Shown in pieces: positions 7,888 to 16,291 of a DNA stretch of 64,000 bases. The position numbers were made by a program, and so were the translations under genes. The notes beneath the pieces are model-generated. The model saw only the letters and a list, made by a program, of their open reading frames with translations. It was not told the DNA's origin and searched no databases. The first letter of the stretch is position 1. Every line of letters starts with the position of its first letter. Origin of the DNA: CAVUFH01 sp963740835 (lineage in GTDB: Bacteria; Actinomycetota; Acidimicrobiia; IMCC26256; PALSA-610); NCBI GenBank assembly GCA_963740835.1, contig CAVUFH010000003.1:1054001-1118000 (forward strand), given 5' to 3'.

Positions 7888-9885
7888 GTGAGCAGGTTCG
7901 CGTATTCCAGGTGGGACGGTACGCAGATCGGTTTCGATCTCGACGCCGATTCGCTGTTGGAGGAAATGACCGACGATCTCCTCTACCACGGTGATCTCAA
8001 CGCCGCGCTGCGCCGCATGATGCAGCAGGGCTTCACCGATCGTGAAGGTCGCGACATCCAGGGTTTGCGCGAGATGCTCGAGAAGCTGCGCGAGCAACGC
8101 CGCGAGCAGCTCGACCGGTATGACCTCGGCGGCGTCTACGAAGAGATCGCCGAGCGGCTCGACGAGATCGTCGAACACGAACGCGAAGGCATCGACCGCC
8201 GGCTCGACGACGCGCGCCAGTCCGGCGACAAGCGCCGCGAGGAGCTGCTCGAGGACCTCGCGCGCGAGCGCCGACAAGAGCTCGAACAGCTCCCGCCTGA
8301 TCTCGCAGGTCGCGTGAGCGAGCTGCAGCAGTACGACTGGATGGATGATGCCGCGCGTCAGCAGTTCGAGGAGCTCATGGAAGAGCTGAAGAAGCAGCTC
8401 CTCGACTCGATGTTCAACCAGCTGCAGCAGGGCATGTCGGAAATGTCACCCGAGCAGCTCCAGCGCATGAAGGACATGCTCGCCGAGCTGAACCAGATGC
8501 TCGAGCAGCGCGAGCGGGGCGAGGAGCCCGACTTCGACGGCTTCATGGAGCGTTACGGCGACTTCTTCCCCGACAATCCGCAGAACCTCGACGAGCTGCT
8601 CGAGTCGATGGCGCGCTCGATGGCGCAGATGCAGCAGATGCTCAACTCGATGACCCCCGAACAGCGGGCGCAACTTCAGGAGCTCGCCAACTCGCTGCTC
8701 GACGACATGGACCTGCGGTGGCAGGTCGACCAGCTCGGCCAGAACCTGCGCAACGCGTTCCCGCAGATGGGCTGGGGCCAGCGCATGCCATTCCGCGGCG
8801 ACGAACCGATGCCGCTCGGTCAGATGGGCAGCGTGCTCGACCAGCTCGGCGACATCGACGCGTTGGAGCACATGCTCCGCAACGCGACGAATCCCGGCCA
8901 GCTCGCCGAGGTCGACCTCGACCAGGCCCGCGAGCTGCTCGGCGACGATGCCGCGCGCTCGCTCGACCAGCTCGCGCGCCTCGCGAAGGAGCTCGAGGAG
9001 GCCGGCTTGATCGAGCAGCGCGAAGGGCGCATGGAGCTGACGCCGAAGGGCATCCGTCGCATCGGTCAGCGCGCGCTCGGCGATCTCTTCCGTCGCCTCC
9101 TGCAGGACCGCGCCGGCCGGCACGAAGTCGAGCGCACGGGCGCGGGCCACGAGCGGGCCGACGAGCACAAGGCGTACGAGTTCGGCGACCCCTTCCACCT
9201 CGACGTCGGTCGCACGATTCGCAATGCGATCACCCGGCAAGGTGCCGGCACGCCGGTGCAGATCCGGCCCGAGGACTTCGAGATCGAACGCACGGAGCAG
9301 CTCACGAGCACCGCGACCGTGCTCATGCTCGACGTGTCGCTCTCGATGGAGATGCGCGGGCGGTTCCTCGCGGCGAAGAAGGTCGCGATGGCGCTGCACA
9401 CGCTCATCTCGTCGCAGTACCCGCGTGACTACCTCGGCATGGTCAGCTTCGGGCGGGTCGCGCGCGAGGTGAAGCCCGAGCGGCTCCCCGAGGCCACCTG
9501 GGACTTCGAGTGGGGCACCAACATGCAGCACACGATGATGCTCGCCCGCCGCCTGCTCGCCGGGAAGACCGGCCGCAAGCAGATCATCATGATCACCGAC
9601 GGCGAGCCGACCGCCCACATCCAACCGAACGGCGATCCCTTCTTCGACTACCCGCCCGCGCCGCTCACCATCGAGATGACGTTGCGCGAGGTCCAGCGCT
9701 GCACCAAGGCCGGGATCCGCATCAACACGTTCATGTTGGAGGACAACTATTACCTGCGTGAGTTCGTCGAACGGATGATGAAGATGAACCGAGGCCGGGC
9801 GTTCTTCACGACGCCGGAGACGCTCGGCGACTACGTGCTCGTCGACTTCATGGACCAGAAGCGCGAGCAGCGCCGCGCCGGATAA
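7888..9885 (+). CDS. VWA-domain protein, probable partner of the MoxR-type ATPase
   Basis: Cytoplasmic 665-residue protein with two parts. The first 450 residues are highly charged and Gln/Glu/Arg-rich, with long predicted helices or coiled coil. The last 200 form a von Willebrand A domain with an intact MIDAS: D482-x-S484-x-S486 in DVSLSM and D571 in ITDGEPT. In Mg-chelatase-like systems such a protein is the metal-dependent adaptor that the AAA ATPase acts through, which fits the MoxR-type gene 1.4 kb upstream. The GTG at 7888 follows TACGGT after 6 bases. The client of the pair cannot be read from the sequence. Confidence 0.85.
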   Translation: MSRFAYSRWDGTQIGFDLDADSLLEEMTDDLLYHGDLNAALRRMMQQGFTDREGRDIQGLREMLEKLREQRREQLDRYDLGGVYEEIAERLDEIVEHEREGIDRRLDDARQSGDKRREELLEDLARERRQELEQLPPDLAGRVSELQQYDWMDDAARQQFEELMEELKKQLLDSMFNQLQQGMSEMSPEQLQRMKDMLAELNQMLEQRERGEEPDFDGFMERYGDFFPDNPQNLDELLESMARSMAQMQQMLNSMTPEQRAQLQELANSLLDDMDLRWQVDQLGQNLRNAFPQMGWGQRMPFRGDEPMPLGQMGSVLDQLGDIDALEHMLRNATNPGQLAEVDLDQARELLGDDAARSLDQLARLAKELEEAGLIEQREGRMELTPKGIRRIGQRALGDLFRRLLQDRAGRHEVERTGAGHERADEHKAYEFGDPFHLDVGRTIRNAITRQGAGTPVQIRPEDFEIERTEQLTSTATVLMLDVSLSMEMRGRFLAAKKVAMALHTLISSQYPRDYLGMVSFGRVAREVKPERLPEATWDFEWGTNMQHTMMLARRLLAGKTGRKQIIMITDGEPTAHIQPNGDPFFDYPPAPLTIEMTLREVQRCTKAGIRINTFMLEDNYYLREFVERMMKMNRGRAFFTTPETLGDYVLVDFMDQKREQRRAG

Positions 9886-9985
9886 CCCGAGCGCGAGCAC
9901 TTCAACCCTGGGCACCACCCGCCGATGAGACACCCGGTGGGGCACGGAGGCCCCCGGACGACGTCGTCACGGAGGAGATCCGCCT

Positions 9986-10348
9986 GTGTTGGTCCCGCGC
10001 GTGCTCGTGGTGCAGCCCCGAGAGGCGCTGGCCCAGGCCACCGGCCGCCACCTGCGCGCGGCCGGGTTCGAGCCGGTTGTCGTGGCCGACGGGGACGCCG
10101 CGGTCCGGATCGCGGTGACGGATCCGCCCGCCGCCGTGCTCGTGGACCTCACCCTGCCCGCCCTCGACGGCTGGTGTGTGCTCGCGACCCTCGGCGCCCG
10201 AGTCGGGCCGCCAGTGGTGGCCTACGGGCCGGTCGGCGATGCGAGCCGGGCCATGTTGCTCGGCGCGGTCACCTGCGTGCACGATCGCGCGGCCGTCGTC
10301 ACGGCCATGCAGCGCTTGTTCCAGCGGGTCACGACCGGACCGGCCTGA
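9986..10348 (+). CDS. Degenerate response-regulator receiver-like protein
   Basis: Single receiver-like (CheY fold) domain of 120 residues without an output domain. It keeps the phospho-acceptor position (Asp54 in VLVDLTLP) and the alternating strand/helix pattern. The acidic Mg-binding pair is replaced by Gln10-Pro11 in VLVVQPRE, and the conserved Lys of strand 5 is not visible. Phosphorylation in the usual way is therefore doubtful and it may be a pseudo-receiver acting by protein contact. The GTG start has a strong GGAGGAG ribosome site 9 bases upstream. No kinase gene is adjacent; msrB follows 74 bases later. Confidence 0.65.
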   Translation: MLVPRVLVVQPREALAQATGRHLRAAGFEPVVVADGDAAVRIAVTDPPAAVLVDLTLPALDGWCVLATLGARVGPPVVAYGPVGDASRAMLLGAVTCVHDRAAVVTAMQRLFQRVTTGPA

Positions 10349-10422
10349 CCTGATCCTCTTTCCGATCGGGCGGGAACCGACTCGGTGCAGGCGGTGTTGA
10401 CTGCAGGGAACAGGAGGAATAG

Positions 10423-10881
10423 ATGAATCGAATCCCCCGCGACCAACTCCCCACCAGCGAGGCCGAGTGGCGCGAGCGTCTCACCCCCGAGCAGTACCAA
10501 GTGACCCGTCAGGCCGGCACCGAGCGCGCGTTCACCGGTGAGTACTGGGACTGCCACGAGGACGGCACGTACACGTGCGTGTGTTGTGGCGAGCCGCTGT
10601 TCTCGTCCGACACGAAGTTCGAGTCCGGCTCGGGCTGGCCGAGCTTCTATACGCCGGTGAACGAGGCTGCGATCGAGGAGCGGTCCGACGGATCGCACGG
10701 AATGGTGCGTACCGAGGTCCGCTGCGACAACTGTGGCGCCCACCTGGGCCACGTGTTCCCGGACGGTCCGCGGCCCACCGGGCTGCGGTACTGCATCAAC
10801 AGCGCCTCGCTCGGGTTCGACGAGTCGGATGCTTTCGCGGACGAGGCGCCAGCCGAGGATCAGCCGAGCAGCGCCTCGTAA
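10423..10881 (+). CDS. msrB: Peptide-methionine (R)-S-oxide reductase
   Basis: Reduces the R-epimer of methionine sulfoxide in proteins, a cytoplasmic oxidative-damage repair step. The 152 residues cover a full MsrB domain. Zinc-binding pairs are seen in CVCCGEPLF and CDNCGAHLGHVF, GSGWPSFY is the substrate-pocket motif, and the catalytic Cys is in RYCINSASL. A GGAGG ribosome site lies 7 bases before the ATG. The last 22 bases overlap the 3' end of the convergent macro-domain gene. Confidence 0.95.
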   Translation: MNRIPRDQLPTSEAEWRERLTPEQYQVTRQAGTERAFTGEYWDCHEDGTYTCVCCGEPLFSSDTKFESGSGWPSFYTPVNEAAIEERSDGSHGMVRTEVRCDNCGAHLGHVFPDGPRPTGLRYCINSASLGFDESDAFADEAPAEDQPSSAS

Positions 10882-11354
10882 CGACGGAAGGTCTCGGCGT
10901 CGAAGGCGACGAGACTGACCTCGAGGTCGCCGGCGCACGTACGCAGCGTGCGCACGGCGACTTCGGCGGCCTGATCGCCGGGGTAGCCGAAGATGCCGGT
11001 GGAGATCGCCGGGAAGGCGATCGTGATGGCACCCGCGTCACGCGCGACTTCCACGGAACGGCGATAGCACGACGCGAGGACCGCGGCCTCGCCGTGGCTG
11101 CCACCCCGCCACACCGGGCCGACCGTGTGGACGATGCACCGCGCCGGCAGGGCGAAACCGGGTGTCAGTTTGGCGTCGCCGGTCTCGCAGCCGCCGAGCG
11201 CCCGGCAGGCGGCGTCGAGCTGTGGCCCGGCCGCCGCGAAGATCGCGCCGCACACCCCGCCGCCTCGGGCGAGGGCGGTGTTGGCCGCGTTGACAATCGC
11301 GTCGACCGCGAGCGTCGTGATGTCCGCGGTAATTATGCGAATTTGTCCGGTCAT
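10860..11354 (-). CDS. Macro-domain protein (O-acetyl-ADP-ribose deacetylase type)
   Basis: Binds ADP-ribose and, in the YmdB-like branch, removes acetyl groups from O-acetyl-ADP-ribose or ADP-ribose from proteins. The 164 residues match the single-domain length. Visible motifs: DAIVNAANTALARGGGVCG (ligand loop with the family Asn and Gly-rich stretch) and AFPAISTGIFGYP (phosphate loop). The ATG at 11354 starts the fold directly with the family pattern (I/V)xxxxxDIT; the frame stays open far upstream, but that part overlaps WhiB and ftcD and is not coding. It is convergent with msrB. Confidence 0.9.
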   Translation of the reverse strand: MTGQIRIITADITTLAVDAIVNAANTALARGGGVCGAIFAAAGPQLDAACRALGGCETGDAKLTPGFALPARCIVHTVGPVWRGGSHGEAAVLASCYRRSVEVARDAGAITIAFPAISTGIFGYPGDQAAEVAVRTLRTCAGDLEVSLVAFDAETFRRYEALLG

Positions 11355-11472
11355 TGCACGAATAGTCCGATTATTTCGGTCAGGTTGTCGCCAACCCCTT
11401 GCGTGGCCGCCAGAAGGCGCGCCATGATGACACGGTTGTAATTCCATCGGCGGCATTCGCCGGAGCAAGCCG

Positions 11473-11493
11473 ACCGGCTGCAGGACAGCCGGT
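11473..11493 (+). other. Perfect hairpin upstream of whiB
   Basis: ACCGGCTG / CAGCCGGT with a 5-base loop, 42 bases before the WhiB start. It could be a leader hairpin in the mRNA or an operator; nothing distinguishes the two. Confidence 0.45.
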
Positions 11494-11534
11494 CTGGTCC
11501 GGTGAGTCAGGCACAGGGAGCAAGGGGGCAGCCG

Positions 11535-11819
11535 ATGCGAGAAATGTTGATCCAGCTCGAGGTCGACCAAGGTGACCGGCGCTGGCAAGAGCGCGCCAAC
11601 TGCCTGGGGGTCGATCCCGACCTGTTCTTCCCCGAGCGCGGGGCTTCCACCAAGGAAGCCAAGGGCGTGTGTCATGGCTGCGAGGTGCAGCCCGACTGCC
11701 TCGAGTACGCGTTGCGGCACGGGGAGAAGTTCGGCATCTGGGGCGGCATGTCCGAGCGGGAGCGCCGTCGCATCCGACGCCAGCGCGCACTCGCGCGGCG
11801 CGGCATCGCCAGCGCCTAG
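11535..11819 (+). CDS. WhiB-family Fe-S transcription factor (WhiB2-like)
   Basis: Actinobacterial [4Fe-4S] regulator that works with the principal sigma factor. The 94 residues carry the four cluster cysteines in the order C (ANCLGVDPDLFF), C-x2-C (VCHGC) and C (PDCLEYAL), then the G-I-W-G-G turn and a basic C-terminus (ERRRIRRQRALARR). EKG/ERG-ST-KEAK spacing and FGIWGG resemble WhiB2. The ATG at 11535 has a GGGGG purine run 6 bases upstream. A hairpin lies in the leader. A second WhiB is at 15977-16291. Confidence 0.93.
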   Translation: MREMLIQLEVDQGDRRWQERANCLGVDPDLFFPERGASTKEAKGVCHGCEVQPDCLEYALRHGEKFGIWGGMSERERRRIRRQRALARRGIASA

Positions 11820-11839
11820 ACACGCCCGCGGGCGATCCG

Positions 11840-12691
11840 CTAGTGGCGCCCGCGGGCGATCCGGGCCTCGATCGTCGCGGCCTCGTCGATCCCGGTCCAG
11901 GCCCGGAACTCGGGCGAACAACGGTCGAGCTCGGCCCGAGGCACGAGCCCGACCAGTTCGACCGAGGCGACATCCGCGCCGCGCTCGCGCACGGCCGCCC
12001 GGACCGCCGCGCACGCGGGCTCGATCCCGGTGCGCGCGAGATCGGTCACGTTCATCGAGACCTGCGCGCGCCCGGTCGCGGCGAGGGAGAAGCCGAGCGC
12101 GCGCACGCCGGGGAGCCCGCCGTCGCGTTCGCGCACCACGCGCGCCGCGGTACGTGCAACCTCTACGTCGGCGGTGTCGAGCACGCAGTTGATCGCAACC
12201 AGAGGCGCGCGTACACCCACCGCGGTGGTTCCGAGCTCCGGGTGCGGCCGCGTCGGCCCGAGGTCCGGCGCGCGCCGCCGGAACGCGTCCCGGCGGGTGG
12301 CGGGGAGCGACCTGCGTTGCGCGTCGGCACCGTCGTACAAGAAGACGGGCACCGCAAACGATGTCGCCCACCAGCGCGCGAACTCGTATGCGGCGCGCAC
12401 CGCGACGGCTGGGTCACCGGCGAGCGCGACGAACGGCACCACATCGAGCGCGCCCAGTCGCGGGTGGACGCCGTCGTGCTCCACCATCGACACGCGCGTC
12501 GCGACCGCGCGGGCCAAGCTTTGCACCGCGTCGGTCACTGCACCCGTGTCGGGTGCGGCCAGGGTGAACACCGAACGGTTGTGATCGGGATCGGTGTGGA
12601 CGTCGAGCAGCGGCGCGCCGCACGATGCAGCCAATCCGGCGATCAGGTCGACATCCCGCCCGGCCGACACGTTCGGGACGCATTCGAGCAT
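11840..12691 (-). CDS. ftcD: Glutamate formiminotransferase
   Basis: Transfers the formimino group from N-formimino-glutamate to tetrahydrofolate in histidine degradation. The 283 residues match the formiminotransferase half (N- and C-subdomains) of FtcD, without the cyclodeaminase domain. Visible family motifs: MLECVPNVSAGRD at the N-terminus, DVHTDPDHNRSVFT, HDGVHPRLGALDVVPF (catalytic-loop His residues), and VSMNVTDLARTG. No other histidine-utilisation gene is nearby. A TACGCT box 6 bases before the ATG points to a leaderless mRNA; the divergent LLM gene has the same arrangement. Confidence 0.9.
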   Translation of the reverse strand: MLECVPNVSAGRDVDLIAGLAASCGAPLLDVHTDPDHNRSVFTLAAPDTGAVTDAVQSLARAVATRVSMVEHDGVHPRLGALDVVPFVALAGDPAVAVRAAYEFARWWATSFAVPVFLYDGADAQRRSLPATRRDAFRRRAPDLGPTRPHPELGTTAVGVRAPLVAINCVLDTADVEVARTAARVVRERDGGLPGVRALGFSLAATGRAQVSMNVTDLARTGIEPACAAVRAAVRERGADVASVELVGLVPRAELDRCSPEFRAWTGIDEAATIEARIARGRH

Positions 12692-12697
12692 GCGTCG

Positions 12698-12703
12698 AGC
12701 GTA
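12698..12703 (-). promoter_or_regulatory. -10 box, leaderless ftcD
   Basis: TACGCT on the minus strand, 6 bases before the ATG at 12691. It lies back to back with the LLM promoter. Confidence 0.5.
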
Positions 12704-12711
12704 GGGGTCGC

Positions 12712-12717
12712 TAGCCT
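12712..12717 (+). promoter_or_regulatory. -10 box, leaderless LLM gene
   Basis: TAGCCT, 8 bases before the ATG at 12726. Both divergent promoters fit in the 34 bases between the two start codons. Confidence 0.5.
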
Positions 12718-12725
12718 CCCGCGCG

Positions 12726-13712
12726 ATGAAGGTCGGACTCGCACTGCCCCAGTACGACTACTCGGTTGCCGGGGAGCGCCCGCTCCAGTTCGCAACGATC
12801 GTCGAGTACGCGCGCGCGGCCGAAGCGGCCGGCTTCGATTCCGTGTGGCTGTCGGACCACCTGTTCTTGGATCTCGCCAAGTACGGCGGCCTGAGTGATC
12901 GGTTCGGTTGTTACGAACCACTCGTGACGCTCGGCGCGCTGGCGCGCGAAGTCGATCGCGTGCGCCTCGGCACGCTCGTCATGTGCGAAGCGTTGCGACC
13001 GGCTTCCGTGTTGGCGAAGTCGTTGACTACCGTCGACCGCGCCTCCGGCGGTCGGCTCGACGTCGGCCTCGGCGCGGGTTGGTACGAACCCGAGTACGAA
13101 GCCATCGACATGAAGTTGCCGGGGCCGGGTGAACGGCTCGCGCGCCTCGCCGAGGCCATCGACGTGGTGACCGGGCTGCTCAGCGGCGGACCGTTCACGT
13201 ACGACGGTCGCTACCACCGCGCGCACGACGCGGTGAACCTGCCGCCTGCAGTCCAAGAACCGCGCCCGCGTGTGTTCGTCGGCGGGAAGGGTGATCGACT
13301 GCTCCGTCTCGTTGCAGAACACGCCGATGGTTGGAACACGTGCTGGACGTGGACACCGGACGCGTACCGCGAACGTCTGGCCGTGCTCGACGCGGCGTGC
13401 GACGCCGTCGGGCGCGACCCCACGACGATCTGGCGCACGCTCGGCCTGTACGCGCTGGTCGGCGAGGACGAACGCGACCTGGAGCACCGGTTCGAGCACC
13501 TCCGGGCGTCGTCGCCGTCGGGCGTGCTCGACGGTGTCGATCTCGACGCCTACCGATCCGGCCGGTTGGTCGGCACCGTAGAAGCGGTGCAGGAACAGAT
13601 CGCCGCCTGGGAGGCGCTCGGGGTCGAAACGCTCATCGCCGGCACCGGGGTCGTGCCCTTCCAGGTCAGCGGCCTGGACGACATCGCGATGCTCGCCGCC
13701 GCGTCCCGCTGA
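12726..13712 (+). CDS. LLM-class F420-dependent oxidoreductase
   Basis: Luciferase-like TIM-barrel flavin/F420 enzyme of 328 residues. Visible: N-terminal MKVGLALPQYDYS, DSVWLSDHLF, RLGTLVMCEALRPASVLAK (cofactor region), GRLDVGLGAGWYEPEYEA (the GxGxGW-EYxA signature of actinobacterial LLM enzymes) and a C-terminal VETLI segment. The group reduces or oxidises a wide range of substrates, and neither substrate nor cofactor (F420 versus FMN) can be settled here. It stands alone and has its own leaderless-type promoter. Confidence 0.88.
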   Translation: MKVGLALPQYDYSVAGERPLQFATIVEYARAAEAAGFDSVWLSDHLFLDLAKYGGLSDRFGCYEPLVTLGALAREVDRVRLGTLVMCEALRPASVLAKSLTTVDRASGGRLDVGLGAGWYEPEYEAIDMKLPGPGERLARLAEAIDVVTGLLSGGPFTYDGRYHRAHDAVNLPPAVQEPRPRVFVGGKGDRLLRLVAEHADGWNTCWTWTPDAYRERLAVLDAACDAVGRDPTTIWRTLGLYALVGEDERDLEHRFEHLRASSPSGVLDGVDLDAYRSGRLVGTVEAVQEQIAAWEALGVETLIAGTGVVPFQVSGLDDIAMLAAASR

Positions 13713-13765
13713 GCGAGACCGGGCGGCTACCCTGTTGACGCAGCAGGTCGATGAAAGGTCCGCGC

Positions 13766-13963
13766 ATGTTCGGTCTCGGAGCTCCGGAACTCATCATCAT
13801 CCTGCTGATCGTGCTGATCATCTTCGGGGGGTCCAAGCTGCCCCAGTTGGCGCGTTCCCTCGGATCCGCGCAGAAGGAGTTCAAGGACGGCCTCGCCGAA
13901 GGCGAGAAGGCCGACGACTCCGGCTCCACCGAGAAGAAGTCGGGCGAGGGCGAAGCGAAGTAA
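13766..13963 (+). CDS. tatA: Twin-arginine translocase protein TatA
   Basis: Pore-forming subunit of Tat export. The 65 residues show the family plan: a short N-terminus MFGLGAPE, one hydrophobic helix (LIIILLIVLIIFGGSKLPQ, residues 9-27) with the FGxxKLP hinge, an amphipathic helix and an acidic/Lys tail. I prefer the ATG at 13766 to that at 13751, because AAAGG then sits at ribosome-site distance and TatA proteins start at MF. Its position just before the ECF sigma gene recalls the sigE-rseA-htrA-tatB order of mycobacteria. No tatC is in the window. Confidence 0.9.
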   Translation: MFGLGAPELIIILLIVLIIFGGSKLPQLARSLGSAQKEFKDGLAEGEKADDSGSTEKKSGEGEAK

Positions 13964-14020
13964 CGCGCCCGCTCGGCCGCTCCCACCGGGAACTCCCGGC
14001 CGGGCCCGGTCGTTACGACG

Positions 14021-14512
14021 ATGCCTGACGGTATCCCTACGTGGGAGGACATCGCCCGCGAACACGGGCGCTTCCTCTACACCGTGGCGTACCGGCTGGC
14101 CGGCTCCGACGCCGACGCCCGGGACCTCGTGCAAGAGGCGCTGCTCCGGGTGCGGCGAGGGCTGGAGACCTATACGCCCGGCTCGTTGGAGGCCTGGTTG
14201 GCCCGGATCGTGACGAACGTGTTCTTGGACGAGGTGCGCCGCCGGCGTCGCCGTCCGTCCGTGGCGTTCCCCGAGCAACCCGACCTCGTGCTGCCGCCGG
14301 CGGTCGCAGCGGACGAAGCGAGCGAGGCGCTCTCCGACGAGGTGCAGCACGCGCTCGCGGCGCTGCCCGAGGAGTTCCGCACCGCGGTTGTTCTCTGCGA
14401 TGTGGTCGGCTTGTCCTACGACGAGATCGCCGACGCCCAAGGCATCCCGGTCGGCACCGTACGCTCGCGCATCCACCGCGGCCGGCGCCTGCTCCGAACC
14501 GCGCTGTCATGA
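14021..14512 (+). CDS. ECF sigma factor (SigE-like)
   Basis: Extracytoplasmic-function sigma factor of 163 residues. Region 2 is seen in YRLAGSDADARDLVQEALLRV and region 4 in LPEEFRTAVVLCDVVGLSYDEIADAQG followed by VGTVRSRIHRGRRLL. There is no extra C-terminal domain. The stop overlaps the start of the anti-sigma gene (ATGA), so they are translationally coupled. The tatA/anti-sigma/RseB/HtrA context points to envelope stress, most like the mycobacterial SigE system. Confidence 0.92.
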   Translation: MPDGIPTWEDIAREHGRFLYTVAYRLAGSDADARDLVQEALLRVRRGLETYTPGSLEAWLARIVTNVFLDEVRRRRRRPSVAFPEQPDLVLPPAVAADEASEALSDEVQHALAALPEEFRTAVVLCDVVGLSYDEIADAQGIPVGTVRSRIHRGRRLLRTALS

Positions 14513-14973
14513 GCTCCCAGTTCGATGCCGGTCTGCCCGAGGACCTGATTTCCGCCTATCTCGACGATGAGTGCAGCGAAGCCGAGCGCGCCGCAGTCGC
14601 CGCCCGGCTCGAGTCCGACGACGCGTGGCAGGCGGTGTTCGCGGAGGTGAGCGCCGCGCGCGACCTCGTGCGCGCGTTGCCGCCGGTCGAACCGCCGGCG
14701 GGGTTCATCGAGTCGCTCATCAGTGCAAGTGTCCCGCGTCCGGTGCGCGCGCACCGCTCCCGCCGGGCGCGCGCGTTCGCAGGTCTCGCCGCGGTCGCCG
14801 CAATTGTCGTCGGCTTCATGCTGGCGTCGCCCAAGCACGACAACACGCGCGTCGCACCGCCCATCGCGACACTGGCCGACTCGCACGGCGCGACCGTCTC
14901 GCTGCAGTCGGACCCGGTCAGCGGGTTGGCACCGATCGCGGCGACACCCGGCTCGACGGAGCCGCGGCCGTGA
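14509..14973 (+). CDS. Membrane anti-sigma factor
   Basis: Likely anti-sigma factor of the upstream ECF sigma. The 154 residues begin with a sigma-binding segment (LISAYLDDECSEAERAAVAARL), have one membrane helix around residues 83-101 and an extracytoplasmic tail of about 50 residues. It lacks the zinc motif H-x3-C-x2-C of ZAS anti-sigma factors (only one Cys is visible), so it is not the redox-sensing type. The start overlaps the sigma stop (ATGA) and its stop overlaps the next start (GTGA). That gives a tightly coupled three-gene operon. Confidence 0.82.
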   Translation: MSSQFDAGLPEDLISAYLDDECSEAERAAVAARLESDDAWQAVFAEVSAARDLVRALPPVEPPAGFIESLISASVPRPVRAHRSRRARAFAGLAAVAAIVVGFMLASPKHDNTRVAPPIATLADSHGATVSLQSDPVSGLAPIAATPGSTEPRP

Positions 14974-15968
14974 AGCGCAGGCTGCTGCTGGCCGGCGGTG
15001 CAATCGGTCTCCTCGTCCTGGCGATCGCGGTGGCCGCGGGCGCGGACGAAGCCGGCGACAGCGGCTCCGAGTGGTCCGGCGTCATCGACGAAGCCCGCCA
15101 TCAGATGGAGTCGCAGGCCTTCGACGGTGTGGTCGTGGTCGAGTGGCACGACCCGAGCGGGCTGCACCACGCACAGATGGAAGTGCGTCAGCACGCGGGC
15201 GTGGTCGAGGTCGTCAACGCGGATCGGACCGTCGCGAGCGACTCGTCATCCGTGATGCTCGACGGGCAGGCCTGGACGATGTTGTCGCGCGCCAAGGGCG
15301 GCGGCGCGGTTCCCGATCTCACGCGCGGAAAGTACGAAGTAGTCCGCAGTACGGGGCCCGCGATCGCCGGTCTGGCGACGACGCGCTATGAGGCGAAGCG
15401 CAACGGCCATGTCGTCGAGCGGTTGTTCGTGCAGGACGCGACGGGCCTCGTGCTCCGGCGCGAAGTGATCGGTGACGGCGGCGAGGTCGCACGCTCGGTC
15501 TCGTTCATGCGCATGAACGCGGCGAACGAACCGACCGCGCCGCCGTCGACGGCGGTTCCGGAACCCGGGCCCGCGCCGGTCGATCACCTCGCCCGTCCGT
15601 ATCGCGATCCCGCAAGTGTGGGCAACGGTTACCGGCTGCTCGGTCGGTGGCAACACGGCGACGATCTCGCGCAGCTCTACTACACCGACGGTGTGCTCTC
15701 GGTCTCCGTGTTCGAGCAACCGGGCCGGCTCGACTGGGCGGTGTTGCCGCGTGACGGCGACCCGGTCGAGATCGGCGGCCGTCCGGCGCGCCGCTACGCA
15801 CTGCCGGTCGGGGAAGCGTGGGTCTTCGAGCGCGGTGGCGTCGTCTACACGTGCGTGGGCGACGTACCCGCCGACGAGGTCGCGGCGATCGCGGCCGACG
15901 TCTCGGCACCCGAGCCGAGCCGCGCGACGCGATTCGCGCAATTGGTCGTCGACCCGTTCAGCTGGTAG
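14970..15968 (+). CDS. MucB/RseB-like periplasmic sigma-regulatory protein
   Basis: Exported 332-residue protein: N-terminal signal/anchor VKRRLLLAGGAIGLLVLAIAV, then a beta-rich domain resembling MucB/RseB and LolA-like lipid-sensing proteins (AFDGVVVVEWHD, VEVVNADRTVASDSSSVMLDGQ, LVLRREVIGDGGEVARSVSFM), and a C-terminal smaller domain (YRLLGRWQHGDD, LYYTDGVLSVSVFEQPG) matching the RseB C-terminal fold. In proteobacteria RseB protects the anti-sigma factor from site-1 proteolysis. Here it is translationally coupled to an anti-sigma gene, which supports the same role. The assignment rests on pattern and context, not on an alignment. Confidence 0.75.
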   Translation: MKRRLLLAGGAIGLLVLAIAVAAGADEAGDSGSEWSGVIDEARHQMESQAFDGVVVVEWHDPSGLHHAQMEVRQHAGVVEVVNADRTVASDSSSVMLDGQAWTMLSRAKGGGAVPDLTRGKYEVVRSTGPAIAGLATTRYEAKRNGHVVERLFVQDATGLVLRREVIGDGGEVARSVSFMRMNAANEPTAPPSTAVPEPGPAPVDHLARPYRDPASVGNGYRLLGRWQHGDDLAQLYYTDGVLSVSVFEQPGRLDWAVLPRDGDPVEIGGRPARRYALPVGEAWVFERGGVVYTCVGDVPADEVAAIAADVSAPEPSRATRFAQLVVDPFSW

Positions 15969-15976
15969 CGCGCGCG

Positions 15977-16291
15977 TCAGACCGGCGGGGCGGACGTGAG
16001 GTCGCGACGGCGGCGGAGGATGCGACGACGCTCGCGTTCCGAAGCGCCACCCCAGACGCCGTGCTCGATGCGATGCAGGAGCGCGTACTCGAGGCAGTCG
16101 ACGCGCACCGGGCAGCCCGTGCAGATGCGCTGCGCCATCTCGACTCCGAGACCGTCGGACGGGAAGAACTCGGTCGGATTCGCGCCGCGACAACGTGCGT
16201 GCAACATCCACGCGTATTCGTCGGGCACTTGCGATACGTCCACTTGTCCTCCAACGGCCGGTACGAGCGTGGAGTTCCCTGGGTTCACCAT
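15977..16291 (-). CDS. WhiB-family Fe-S transcription factor (second copy)
   Basis: 104-residue WhiB. Cluster cysteines in ARCRGANPTEFFP, RICTGC and VDCLEYALLH, then HGVWGGASERERRRILRRRR. The ATG at 16291 has a GGAGG ribosome site 9 bases upstream. The N-terminal 30 residues (VNPGNSTLVPAVGG) are outside the core. It lies convergent to the RseB-like gene, with a gap of 8 bases, and divergent from htrA. An envelope-stress role is possible from context only. Confidence 0.92.
   Translation of the reverse strand: MVNPGNSTLVPAVGGQVDVSQVPDEYAWMLHARCRGANPTEFFPSDGLGVEMAQRICTGCPVRVDCLEYALLHRIEHGVWGGASERERRRILRRRRDLTSAPPV

Noticed and set aside
11355..12371. The macro-domain frame stays open far upstream and could be read as a 503-residue protein
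   Set aside because: That extension is antisense to WhiB and ftcD, has the low-complexity Arg/Ala look of GC-rich shadow frames, and the 164-residue form matches the family exactly.
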